A stretch of 64,000 nt of DNA, from positions 62,001 through 126,000 of the forward strand of contig BBMW01000016.1 of NCBI GenBank assembly GCA_000759755.1, in the 5' to 3' direction. A model generated the notes under the pieces. The model did no database searches. It was not told the DNA's origin and saw nothing but the letters and a program-made list of their open reading frames with translations. This DNA comes from Citrobacter werkmanii NBRC 105721 (lineage in GTDB: Bacteria > Pseudomonadota > Gammaproteobacteria > Enterobacterales > Enterobacteriaceae). Within the stretch, counting starts at the first letter, position 1; every line of letters starts with the position of its first letter. Below, in pieces: positions 54,180 to 64,000 of the stretch. A program made the position numbers and the translations under genes.

Positions 54180-56642
54180 TTATTGTGCGACGTTCTTTTT
54201 CGCCGCGCGTTTAGCTTTGGTGGCGGCAGCGATTTTAAGCGTTTTTGCCGATGGCTTTTTCGCTTTTTTATCGCCTTTCTTCTCAGACGTTTTTTTATCC
54301 GCCTGAGGTTTGGCTCTGCCTTTCTTCTCGCCGCGGAAAGCGCTATCCGGCTCGAAATTCACCTTTTTACCCATTTGACGACGTTTACCGGTATTTTTAC
54401 CTGCATCGCCTTTTTTGGCTTTTTCACGTGCGGTTTTGCCCTCATTGCGCGGCGCACGTTCGCTGGAGATCAAACTGAAATCGATTTTACGCTCGTCCAT
54501 GTTGACCGCTTCCACGCGAACTTCCACGCGATCGCCCAGGCGATACATCTGACCGCTTGATTCACCTGTCAGGCGCTGCCCAACCTGGTCAAAGCGATAG
54601 TAGTCGTTATCCAGGGAGGAGACATGCACCAGACCGTCGATAAACAGTTCGTCAAGACGGACAAAGAAGCCAAACCCGGTCACGCTGGCAATTACGCCTT
54701 TAAAGACATTCCCTACCTGATCCAGCATGAAGTCGCACTTCAGCCAGTCAGAGACGTCGCGCGTAGCTTCGTCCGCACGGCGTTCGGCCATCGAACAGTG
54801 CTGGCCCAGTTGCAGCATCTCTTCCATCGAATAATGGTAACCACCGGTTTCCGTGGTGTTGCCTTTATGGCCCTGCTCCTGCGCCAACAAATATTTAATT
54901 GCACGGTGCAAAGAGAGATCCGGGTAACGACGGATCGGCGAGGTAAAGTGCGCATAAGATTGCAGCGCCAGGCCGAAGTGACCACGGTTTTCCGGATCGT
55001 AAATCGCCTGCTTCATCGAGCGCAGCAGCATAGTTTGCAGCATTTCCGCATCAGGACGGTCAGCAATCGACTCCAGCAGTTCAGCGTAATCGCGCGGCTC
55101 AGGTTTGTTGCCGCCAGGCAGTTCCAGACCCAGTTCAGCCAGTACGGAACGGAAGGAGGTAATCGCTTCGGTCGTCGGCTTATCGTGAATACGGAACAAG
55201 GCTGGCTCTTTGGCTTTCTCAACGAATCGCGCCGCTGAGATATTCGCCATGATCATGCACTCTTCAATCAGTTTGTGCGCGTCGTTACGTTGCGTCTGCT
55301 CAATACGTTCGATACGACGTTCAGCGTTGAAGATAAACTTCGCTTCTTCACTTTCAAATGAGATACCGCCGCGCTCTTCACGGGCTTTATCCAGCACTTT
55401 GTAGAGATTATGCAGCTCTTCAATGTGTTTCACTAACGGCGCGTACTGCTCGCGCAATTCCTGATCGCCTTGCAGCATGTGCCAGACTTTGGTGTAGGTC
55501 AGACGCGCATGGGAGCTCATTACCGCTTCGTAGAATTTAAAGCCGGTTAACCGACCTTTCGACGAAATGGTCATTTCGCACACCATACACAGACGGTCTA
55601 CCTGCGGGTTCAGCGAACACAATCCGTTAGACAGCACTTCCGGTAGCATCGGGACAACCTGCGACGGGAAGTAGACAGACGTGCCACGGCTGCGCGCTTC
55701 CTGATCCAGCGGAGTCGGCGGACGAACGTAATAGCTTACATCAGCAATCGCCACCCATAAACGCCAGCCACCGCCGCGTTTCTTCTCGCAGTAAACCGCA
55801 TCGTCGAAGTCACGCGCATCTTCGCCATCAATAGTGACCAACGGGAGATCGCGTAGATCGACACGTCCCACTTTCGCTTCTTCCGGCACTTCTTCTTTCA
55901 GTCCGGCAACCTGATTTTCAACTGCCTGCGGCCAGATATACGGGATTTCATGGGTACGCAGGGCCATATCAACAGCCATGCTGGTGCCCATGTTGTCGCC
56001 CAATACTTCAACGATTTTACCCACCGCTTTGGTGCGACGGGTTGGACGCTGGGTCAGCTCAACCACGACCACAAAGCCCATACGAGCCCCCATCACCTGT
56101 TCCGGCGGAATAAGGATATCGAAGCTCAGGCGGCTGTCGTCCGGGACGACAAACCCGACCCCAGCGTCGGTGAAGTAGCGGCCGACAATCTGGCTGGTTT
56201 TCGGCACCAGTACGCGCACAATACGCGCTTCGCGACGACCTTTACGGTCCGCGCCCAGCGGCTGCGCCAGCACCTGATCGCCATGAATGCAGGTTTTCAT
56301 CTGCTCGCTGGACAGGTACAGGTCATCTTTGCGGCCTTCGACGCGCAGAAAGCCGTAGCCATCACGGTGGCCAATAACGGTACCTTTCAGCAGGTCAAGA
56401 CGTTCCGGCAGCGCGTAGCACTGACGACGAGTGAAGACCAGTTGCCCGTCACGCTCCATCGCGCGCAGGCGACGACGCAGCGCTTCTTGCTGTTCTTCAC
56501 CTTCAATGTTGAGTTCAGCGGCCAGCTCATCGCGGTTGGCCGGTTTTTCACGTTTAGTTAAATGTTCGAGGATAAATTCCCGGCTCGGGATAGGGTTCGC
56601 GTATTTTTCAGCTTCGCGTTCCTGGAAAGGATCTTGTGACAT
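54180..56642 (-). CDS. rnr: Ribonuclease R
   Basis: An 820-residue RNB-family 3'-5' exonuclease, seven residues longer than E. coli RNase R. It has an N-terminal HTH and cold-shock domains, the RNB core with the acidic motif [12 protein letters not shown] (near 272-283), an S1 domain (near 645-725) and a lysine-rich tail. It degrades structured RNA and, with SmpB-tmRNA, defective mRNAs. The start at 56642 ([10 protein letters not shown]) follows E. coli; it lies 38 bases after nsrR. Confidence 0.97.
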   Translation of the reverse strand: MSQDPFQEREAEKYANPIPSREFILEHLTKREKPANRDELAAELNIEGEEQQEALRRRLRAMERDGQLVFTRRQCYALPERLDLLKGTVIGHRDGYGFLRVEGRKDDLYLSSEQMKTCIHGDQVLAQPLGADRKGRREARIVRVLVPKTSQIVGRYFTDAGVGFVVPDDSRLSFDILIPPEQVMGARMGFVVVVELTQRPTRRTKAVGKIVEVLGDNMGTSMAVDMALRTHEIPYIWPQAVENQVAGLKEEVPEEAKVGRVDLRDLPLVTIDGEDARDFDDAVYCEKKRGGGWRLWVAIADVSYYVRPPTPLDQEARSRGTSVYFPSQVVPMLPEVLSNGLCSLNPQVDRLCMVCEMTISSKGRLTGFKFYEAVMSSHARLTYTKVWHMLQGDQELREQYAPLVKHIEELHNLYKVLDKAREERGGISFESEEAKFIFNAERRIERIEQTQRNDAHKLIEECMIMANISAARFVEKAKEPALFRIHDKPTTEAITSFRSVLAELGLELPGGNKPEPRDYAELLESIADRPDAEMLQTMLLRSMKQAIYDPENRGHFGLALQSYAHFTSPIRRYPDLSLHRAIKYLLAQEQGHKGNTTETGGYHYSMEEMLQLGQHCSMAERRADEATRDVSDWLKCDFMLDQVGNVFKGVIASVTGFGFFVRLDELFIDGLVHVSSLDNDYYRFDQVGQRLTGESSGQMYRLGDRVEVRVEAVNMDERKIDFSLISSERAPRNEGKTAREKAKKGDAGKNTGKRRQMGKKVNFEPDSAFRGEKKGRAKPQADKKTSEKKGDKKAKKPSAKTLKIAAATKAKRAAKKNVAQ

Positions 56643-56680
56643 CTCGGTTCCTCCGTTGTCATCTCTGATGAAGATTTTCG

Positions 56681-57106
56681 TCACTCCACCAGCAATAATT
56701 TATAAAGCGGTTGATTTTCTTCAACCAAATCAGCAAGTGTGTAGTTGTCCAGTTCCGTGAGAAAACTTTGCACTGCTTTAGAAAGCGCCTGTTTGAGTCG
56801 GCAGGCAGGGGTTATGTGGCAAAACTCGCTGCTACAGTTGACCAGCGATAAGGGTTCCAGCTCGCGAACCACATCACCAATACAAATATCCTTAGCGGGT
56901 TTACCCAGGCGGATACCGCCATTTTTTCCTCGAATAGCAGTAACAAAGCCCGCCCGGCTAAGTTGATTGATTATTTTGACCATATGATTACGGGACACGC
57001 CGTAGACTTCTGTCACCTCAGAAATACTGGTCATACGTCCTTCGGGAAGTGACGCCATGTAGATTAGCGCACGTAATCCGTAATCGGTGAAACTTGTTAA
57101 CTGCAC
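56681..57106 (-). CDS. nsrR: Nitric-oxide-sensing repressor NsrR
   Basis: A 141-residue Rrf2-family protein, the same length as in E. coli. The iron-sulfur ligands C91, C96 and C102 ([16 protein letters not shown]) are present. The HTH is [24 protein letters not shown] destroys the cluster and relieves repression of ytfE, hmp and others. A clear NsrR operator lies upstream of ytfE at 33687-33709. First gene of the nsrR-rnr-rlmB transcript. Confidence 0.97.
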   Translation of the reverse strand: MQLTSFTDYGLRALIYMASLPEGRMTSISEVTEVYGVSRNHMVKIINQLSRAGFVTAIRGKNGGIRLGKPAKDICIGDVVRELEPLSLVNCSSEFCHITPACRLKQALSKAVQSFLTELDNYTLADLVEENQPLYKLLLVE

Positions 57107-57241
57107 ATCAACCTCAGGAAAAGGGATAAAACGGATAAACCTGGTGGTATTAATTATATTGATGATAAACCAGCCACCAGCCAGGTCGCTAATTTATTTC
57201 AGTTCGGGAAGGAAAAAAGCGAGGAACTTACGTGATTTTAA

Positions 57242-57306
57242 GCCGGATTCTGATGCAAAACGCCTCATCCGGCCTAAGATAGTGCAAGCGCAGCGCCATC
57301 CGACGC
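57242..57306. repeat. REP pair between purA and nsrR
   Basis: GCCGGATTCTGATGC...GCCTCATCCGGCCTAA followed by a diverged GCGCAGCGCCATCCGAC unit, in the gap between purA and nsrR. Both genes read leftward, so this is downstream of purA? No: purA ends at 57323, so the REP follows its stop. Confidence 0.8.
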
Positions 57307-57322
57307 TACGCCATAACCAGAA

Positions 57323-58624
<1,302 letters not shown>

Positions 58625-58627
58625 TCA

Positions 58628-58657
58628 AAATCACCGTTTGCTTAAAAATGGATTCTA
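58628..58657 (-). promoter_or_regulatory. purA promoter with PurR-like site
   Basis: On the minus strand TGGTAGAAT is an extended -10 (hexamer at 58652-58657). Just downstream AAGCAAACGGTGATTT (58628-58643) matches the left half of the PurR box (ACGCAAACG) at 8 of 9 bases but the right half poorly. PurR control of purA is known in E. coli. Confidence 0.5.
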
Positions 58658-58723
58658 CCACCGCTTTTTCAGATATACAGCACTTTTTGCATGCTAAAAT
58701 CCGCAAATTAGGCTACTTATTGA

Positions 58724-58921
58724 TCAGCCAATCGTTTTCCTCAACATGTAGTAGACCACAACGCCCGCGACCACAAGACCTCCACCAAAACGACGCAAAG
58801 TATTTTCGGGAAGTTGCGCCATCGCGGAGATCATTTTCTTCCATGCGCTGGGATAAAGCATAGGACCCAGGCCTTCCAGCACCAAAACCAGCGCGAGCGC
58901 CAGTAAGATTGTTGAATTCAT
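58724..58921 (-). CDS. yjeT: DUF2065 membrane protein YjeT
   Basis: A 65-residue protein very close to E. coli YjeT, with two membrane helices (about 4-22 and 45-60). Function unknown; it co-localises with hflKC. A terminator hairpin lies between it and hflC, so it may be partly uncoupled. Confidence 0.92.
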   Translation of the reverse strand: MNSTILLALALVLVLEGLGPMLYPSAWKKMISAMAQLPENTLRRFGGGLVVAGVVVYYMLRKTIG

Positions 58922-58942
58922 TCATCGACCTTATATAAAAAG

Positions 58943-58976
58943 AAAACCACCGCATCCCTGGGGACGCCGGTGGTTT
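58943..58976 (-). terminator. Terminator after hflC
   Basis: AAAACCACCG and CGGTGGTTTT are perfect ten-base arms around a 14-base loop, followed on the minus strand by a TTTTCTTTTTA tract. Confidence 0.88.
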
Positions 58977-59003
58977 TGCTGGTTTAAAACCGCTGAAACT
59001 ATT

Positions 59004-60008
59004 TTAGCGTGTCGCGGTATTCGGTGTCTTCATGTAGCGGAAGAAATCGCTGTCCGGGCTCATGACCATCACGTCCTGGTTACCTTCGAAGCTCTTCTCG
59101 TAAGCGCGCAGGCTACGGATGAAAGCGTAGAAGTCAGGATCCTGGCTGAACGCATCGGCAAACAGCTTAGCCGCTTCCGCATCGCCTTCACCACGCATGA
59201 TGCGGCCCTGACGTTCAGCTTCTGCCAGCGTTTTCGTTACTTCATAATCCGCCGTTGCACGCAGTTTTTCCGCTTCTTCCTGACCTTGTGAACGATGGCG
59301 ACGAGCTACCGCTTCACGCTCAGCGCGCATACGGTTGTAGATGGCCTCAGACACTTCAGCAGGCAGGTTGATTTGCTTAATACGCACGTCAACCACTTCA
59401 ATGCCCAATGCCGCCATACTGTTCGGGTTGATGACCGGTACTTTACCGTTCGTTTCAGCCTGAACACGTTCAGCCGCTTCGGCAATCGCGCTATCCGCCG
59501 CCGGTGTCGCGACTTCATCTTCCGTGCCAGCAGAACCGGAGTTCAGCGCGTCACGGACTTCCAGAGTCAGGCGACCACGGGAATCGGTAACGATGTCTTT
59601 CACGTCGAGACGACCAATTTCAGAACGCAGACGGTCAGAGAACTTACGTTTCAGCAGAACTTCCGCCTGAGAAACGTCGCCACCGCCCGTTGCCAGGTAG
59701 TAACGGCTAAAGTCACTGATGCGCCACTTGATATAGGAGTCAACGATTAGGTCTTTCTTCTCTTTGGTGACAAAGCGATCGGCCTGGTTGTCCATGGTTT
59801 GGATACGCGCATCCAGCATTTTCACGGATTCAATAAACGGAATCTTGAAGTGCAGGCCTGGTGCAACGACCAACGGCTTGTTGTCATCGTCACGCAGAAC
59901 TTTACCAAAGCGCAGCGTAATACCGCGCTCGCCTTCTTTGACCACAAAGACAGACATGAACAGAACTACCAGAACGATGATGATAATCGCAATAACTGAC
60001 TTACGCAT
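59004..60008 (-). CDS. hflC: FtsH protease modulator HflC
   Basis: A 334-residue SPFH/band 7 protein, the same length as in E. coli. An N-terminal membrane helix (5-22) anchors it with the rest in the periplasm. With HflK it forms the large cage that encloses FtsH in the inner membrane. It starts 2 bases after hflK. Confidence 0.97.
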   Translation of the reverse strand: MRKSVIAIIIIVLVVLFMSVFVVKEGERGITLRFGKVLRDDDNKPLVVAPGLHFKIPFIESVKMLDARIQTMDNQADRFVTKEKKDLIVDSYIKWRISDFSRYYLATGGGDVSQAEVLLKRKFSDRLRSEIGRLDVKDIVTDSRGRLTLEVRDALNSGSAGTEDEVATPAADSAIAEAAERVQAETNGKVPVINPNSMAALGIEVVDVRIKQINLPAEVSEAIYNRMRAEREAVARRHRSQGQEEAEKLRATADYEVTKTLAEAERQGRIMRGEGDAEAAKLFADAFSQDPDFYAFIRSLRAYEKSFEGNQDVMVMSPDSDFFRYMKTPNTATR

Positions 60009-60010
60009 CG

Positions 60011-61264
60011 TTATTCCCCCTGACGCTGGTAGTCGTTACGCTGCGCGTTGGCGCGGCGTTGGTCCATAATATCGCCCTGACTGGTGGACGAGGTGTTGCT
60101 TGCTCCAGTGCTGGAGGTCGTCGCTGGCGGCAGACGCAGCAGGTTTGAACTGCTGTCGCTCTTGGCTGCTGGCGCACTACCGCCTTTCAGCATTTGATCC
60201 AGCGGCAGAACCATCAGATTGCTGCCCTTATCGTTAACCAGAACTTTGCGAGTATGACTCAGCACTTTTTCCATGGTCTCGATATACAGACGCTCGCGAG
60301 TAATTTGCGGTGCGGCTTTATATTCCGGCAGAATTTTAGCGAAGCGAGCCACTTCACCCTGTGCTTCCAGGATGGTTTGCGTTTTGTAAGCACGCGCTTC
60401 TTCCAGAATACGCTGCGCCTGACCATTCGCACGAGGTTGCACTTCGTTGGTGTACGCTTCCGCTTCACGGATGTATTGCTGTTCGTTTTCACGCGCGGCA
60501 ATCGCATCGTCAAACGCGGCTTTAACCTCTTCCGGCGGACGTGCTGCCTGGAAGTTGACGTCCAGCAGGGTGATACCCATGTTGTACGGACGGATCGTTT
60601 CTTCCAGTTCACGCTGGGTATCGCTACGAATAACGGTACGCCCTTCGGTCAGGATACGGTCCATAGTGTATTTACCGATAACGCCACGCAGTGCGCTGTC
60701 GGTTGCCTGACGCAGACTGTCATCCGCGCTGGTTACGCTAAACAGGTAACGCTGCGGATCGGTTACGCGGTACTGCACGTTCATTTCAACGCGCACGACG
60801 TTTTCGTCAGATGTCAGCATGACGCCGGATGCGGCAAGTTCACGCACGGCTTCAACGTTGACCGGGGTCACTTCGTCGATAAAGGTCGGTTTCCAGTTCA
60901 GACCCGGCTCAACCAAATGGCTGAATTTACCGAAGCGTGTCACCACGCCGCGTTCCGCTTCTTTAATGGTATAGAAACCGCTGGCCGCCCAGATAATGAC
61001 GATAGCGGCCGCTGCGATAGTAAAGACCCGACCGCCCAGTTGCGGACGCGGACCTTGCGATGAACTACCGCCGCCAGAACCAGTACCTTTACCACCGCCC
61101 AGACCACCGAGCTTTTTGCTCAGTTTGCGGAAGATATCATCCAGATCGGGAGGTCCCTGATCGCGACCACCTTTGTTTCCATTTCCCTCAGGGTTGCCGC
61201 CAGGTTTGCTGCTTCCCCACGGGTCGCGGTCTTGTCCGTTATTACCGGGCTGATTCCACGCCAT
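60011..61264 (-). CDS. hflK: FtsH protease modulator HflK
   Basis: A 417-residue SPFH protein with a Gly/Pro-rich cytoplasmic N-terminus (1-78), a membrane helix (about 80-97) and a long periplasmic part ending in coiled coils. It forms the HflKC complex. Confidence 0.97.
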   Translation of the reverse strand: MAWNQPGNNGQDRDPWGSSKPGGNPEGNGNKGGRDQGPPDLDDIFRKLSKKLGGLGGGKGTGSGGGSSSQGPRPQLGGRVFTIAAAAIVIIWAASGFYTIKEAERGVVTRFGKFSHLVEPGLNWKPTFIDEVTPVNVEAVRELAASGVMLTSDENVVRVEMNVQYRVTDPQRYLFSVTSADDSLRQATDSALRGVIGKYTMDRILTEGRTVIRSDTQRELEETIRPYNMGITLLDVNFQAARPPEEVKAAFDDAIAARENEQQYIREAEAYTNEVQPRANGQAQRILEEARAYKTQTILEAQGEVARFAKILPEYKAAPQITRERLYIETMEKVLSHTRKVLVNDKGSNLMVLPLDQMLKGGSAPAAKSDSSSNLLRLPPATTSSTGASNTSSTSQGDIMDQRRANAQRNDYQRQGE

Positions 61265-61390
61265 GTTTGTGCTCCATATTTGTTATGCGGTGATATACCC
61301 CGTTTTTTGCACTACAGGGGCGTTACCGCCGACCTGCAACCCAAAATTCGATGAGTATTGGGCAAAAAATCCCCAGGCATTTCCTCCCGG

Positions 61391-62671
61391 TCAGATAATG
61401 TAATCTGCCAGGGTCGGTTCTTGTTTACAGAGGCGACGCCAGTCTACGATCGGCATACGAACCTGCAGACCTACGCTGCCGTCCTCCTCCATCCACTCTT
61501 TTTCTATTGCCTGAAGTTGGTAAAACCGGCTTCTCAGACGCCCTTCCTGCGGCGGCAAACGCAACGTATGCTGCGCTACCTCACCGGAAAGCCGCTCAGT
61601 CAAAGCCTGAAAAAGCTGTGGTATTCCTATTCCCGTTTGCGCTGAAACCCAAACGCGAATGGGTTTATTCTCTTCATCTCTGTCGATACGCGGTTCAAAG
61701 TCATCCAGCATATCGATTTTATTCATCACCAGCAGGGTCGGGATCTCATGCGCATCGATCTCCTCAAGCACCGTATCAACGGCCTCGATGTTTTCTTGCA
61801 CACGAAAATCTGCTGCATCAATAACGTGCAGCAGCAATGTCGCCTGACGTGTTTCCTGCAAGGTGGCTTTAAACGCCGCCACCAGGTCGTGCGGTAAGTG
61901 GCGGATAAACCCTACGGTATCCGCCAGCACGGTTTCACCGACATCCGCAACGTCGATCCGGCGCAGGGTCGGGTCCAGGGTCGCAAACAGCTGATCCGCT
62001 GCGTAGACCCGGGCTTCAGTTATCTGATTGAACAGGGTGGATTTTCCGGCGTTGGTATATCCCACCAGTGATACGGTCGGGACATCCGCTTTCTTACGCG
62101 ACTGTCGCCCCTGCTCACGTTGCTTTTCAACTTTTTCCAGGCGCGACTGTATCTGCAAAATGCGATTACGCAGCAAACGACGGTCGGTTTCGAGCTGGGT
62201 TTCACCCGGACCGCGCAAACCAATCCCGCCCTTTTGCCTTTCAAGGTGGGTCCAGCCACGGACCAGACGCGTAGCCATATGGCGCAGCTGCGCCAGCTCA
62301 ACCTGCAACTTACCCTCATGGGTTCGCGCACGCTGGGCAAAAATATCCAGAATAAGACCAGTCCTGTCGATAACCAGACACTGGCACAATTGTTCCAGGT
62401 TACGTTCCTGGGCAGGGCTTAGAGCATGATCAAAAATCACCACCGCAGCGCCAGTCGCTTTTACGGCTTCGGCAATTTCGATTGCCTTACCTTCACCAAC
62501 AAAATACTTCGGGTGCGGTGCTTTACGGCTCCCGGTAATCACCTGCATTGCTTCGACACCGGCGGAAGAAACCAGAGATTCAAACTCCTGGAGGTCTTCC
62601 ATATCTTTGTCTTGCGAAAAATAGATGTGTACCAGTACCGCCTGCTCACCGGCATCATAACGGTCAAACAA
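61391..62671 (-). CDS. hflX: Ribosome-splitting GTPase HflX
   Basis: A 426-residue GTPase, the same length as in E. coli. The G1 motif GYTNAGKST (near 203-211), G3 DTVGFI and G4 NKID are visible after the N-terminal HflX domain. It splits stalled 70S ribosomes after heat shock. It lies 74 bases after hfq. Confidence 0.97.
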   Translation of the reverse strand: MFDRYDAGEQAVLVHIYFSQDKDMEDLQEFESLVSSAGVEAMQVITGSRKAPHPKYFVGEGKAIEIAEAVKATGAAVVIFDHALSPAQERNLEQLCQCLVIDRTGLILDIFAQRARTHEGKLQVELAQLRHMATRLVRGWTHLERQKGGIGLRGPGETQLETDRRLLRNRILQIQSRLEKVEKQREQGRQSRKKADVPTVSLVGYTNAGKSTLFNQITEARVYAADQLFATLDPTLRRIDVADVGETVLADTVGFIRHLPHDLVAAFKATLQETRQATLLLHVIDAADFRVQENIEAVDTVLEEIDAHEIPTLLVMNKIDMLDDFEPRIDRDEENKPIRVWVSAQTGIGIPQLFQALTERLSGEVAQHTLRLPPQEGRLRSRFYQLQAIEKEWMEEDGSVGLQVRMPIVDWRRLCKQEPTLADYII

Positions 62672-62697
62672 GCGTCAACCCCTTAATATGTATCAAC

Positions 62698-62724
62698 GGG
62701 GAACGCAGGTTCGCTGGCTCCCCG
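62698..62724 (-). terminator. Hairpin between hfq and hflX
   Basis: CGGGGA and TCCCCG arms around a loop of about 15 bases, just after the hfq stop on the minus strand; there is no strong T run, so it may attenuate rather than end transcription. Confidence 0.55.
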
Positions 62725-62745
62725 TATGTAAAACAGCGATCAACC

Positions 62746-63066
<321 letters not shown>

Positions 63067-63138
63067 TTATATGCTTATTTGTACTTTGAACCTTTCGATT
63101 CTGAAAAATTGCGCACGATACGTTTCAATTGTACACAT

Positions 63139-64000
63139 TCAGTTCGCGATAGCACCAACAACCTGTAATACTTCGTTTCGCGCCTGGTCAGGCTTTTCAC
63201 TGTCAAGCCAGTGCACCCCTTCCCAACCACGCAACCAGGTTACCTGCCGCTTCGCCAACTGCCTCGTGGCGCAAACACCTCTATAAACCATTTCATCGTA
63301 TGAAATTTCGCCTTCAATGTATGACCACATCTGGCGATACCCCACACAACGAATGGAAGGCAAATCCGTATGCAAATCTCCACGGGCAAAAAGCGCCCGG
63401 ACTTCTGCTTCAAAACCTGAAGCTAACATCTGATGAAAACGCTGCTCAATTCGCTGATGGAGCAGTTCACGGCTCGCCGGGGCGATTGCAAACTGATGCA
63501 CCTCATACGGCAAAGCATCTCCTGACGTTTGCGTCAGCTCCGTTAAAGTTTTACCCGAAATGAAAAAAACTTCCAGTGCCCGGGAAAGTCTTTGCGGATC
63601 ATTTGGATGAATACGCGCGGCAGCCACGGGATCGATCTCCTGAAGCTGTCGGTGCAATGCGTCCCACCCGTGCTCTGCCGCCTGCTGCTCAATTCTGGCC
63701 CTGACGTCCGGGTCTGCCGACGGTAACGGCGACAGCCCTTCAAGCAAGGCTTTGAAATATAACATTGTGCCGCCCACCAGCAGCGGGATACGCCCCGCGG
63801 CGGTGATATCGGCCATCTCGGCTAACGCATCGCGGCGAAAATCCGCAGCAGAGTACGCCTGCGACGGATCGCGAATATCCAGCAATCGGTGCGGCGCGGC
63901 CTGTAATTCATCTGCATCAGGCTTGGCTGTACCGATATCCATCCCTTTGTAAATAAGGGCGGAATCAACGCTTATCAACTCTACAGGCAAAACTTTACGC
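63139..64000 (-). CDS. miaA: tRNA dimethylallyltransferase, partial
   Basis: The C-terminal 286 or so residues of MiaA; about 30 N-terminal residues with the P-loop lie right of the window. [19 protein letters not shown] and [15 protein letters not shown] match E. coli closely. It adds the isopentenyl group to A37 of tRNAs reading UNN codons. It precedes hfq by 84 bases, as in the miaA-hfq-hflX operon. Confidence 0.97.
   Translation of the reverse strand, partial: RKVLPVELISVDSALIYKGMDIGTAKPDADELQAAPHRLLDIRDPSQAYSAADFRRDALAEMADITAAGRIPLLVGGTMLYFKALLEGLSPLPSADPDVRARIEQQAAEHGWDALHRQLQEIDPVAAARIHPNDPQRLSRALEVFFISGKTLTELTQTSGDALPYEVHQFAIAPASRELLHQRIEQRFHQMLASGFEAEVRALFARGDLHTDLPSIRCVGYRQMWSYIEGEISYDEMVYRGVCATRQLAKRQVTWLRGWEGVHWLDSEKPDQARNEVLQVVGAIAN

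Overview
The window is chromosomal DNA from a member of the Enterobacteriaceae close to Escherichia, Salmonella and Citrobacter. Most proteins follow the E. coli K-12 gene order from cybC-pmbA through the ytf cluster, rpsF-rplI and ula to nsrR-rnr-rlmB, purA, hflXKC, hfq and miaA, with near-identical lengths. Several accessory genes absent from K-12 at these places, and an intact cybC, make Citrobacter (or a Salmonella relative) the best guess; the species cannot be fixed from sequence reading alone. I saw no prophage, insertion sequence, CRISPR array, tRNA or rRNA.

Region 1 (1-4300) is the least understood part. A minus-strand operon encodes, in order of transcription, a stand-alone PRD domain, a small glycine-rich SFCGS protein, a DUF4312 protein, two polytopic membrane proteins (DUF4311, DUF4310), an amidohydrolase/deacetylase and a SelA/DgaE-like PLP enzyme cut by the window edge. 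The set is conserved as a block in distant bacteria (TIGRFAM names EF_0829 to EF_0839 / AHA_3910 to AHA_3917) but has no assigned substrate. It reads as an uptake-and-catabolism system for an amino-sugar acid or similar N-acylated compound, with a possibly PTS-like transporter. A perfect 20-bp palindrome and a pair of direct repeats lie upstream.

Region 2 (4300-31900) is the cybC to ytfF block: cytochrome b562, TldE/PmbA, DarP, Mpl, Fbp, the galactofuranose ABC transporter YtfQRT-YjfF, Ppa, YtfP, the TamAB translocation module, MsrA, YtfL/PaeA, YtfK, YtfJ, CysQ, CpdB, YtfH/QorB, an added AraC regulator and YtfF. A chemoreceptor with almost no periplasmic part sits between fbp and yjfF and has its own flagellar sigma-28 promoter.

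Region 3 (31900-41800) holds a second chemoreceptor, also with a sigma-28 promoter, divergent from ytfE. The shared upstream region carries a consensus CRP-type dyad and an NsrR operator, and nsrR itself is in this window. Then follow cycA, fklB, ytfB, an added EamA transporter, the rpsF-priB-rpsR-rplI operon, an added TSUP transporter and yjfY.

Region 4 (41900-51600) contains an added MFS transporter, the ascorbate operon ulaABCDEF with divergent ulaG and the repressor ulaR, then yjfP, bsmA and yjfN. Region 5 (51600-64000) contains aidB, the nsrR-rnr-rlmB operon, purA, yjeT, hflX-hflK-hflC, hfq and the 3' part of miaA. REP elements with the usual GCCGGATG...TTATCCGGCCTAC arms fill many intergenic gaps; one pair supplies the stop codons of two convergent genes.
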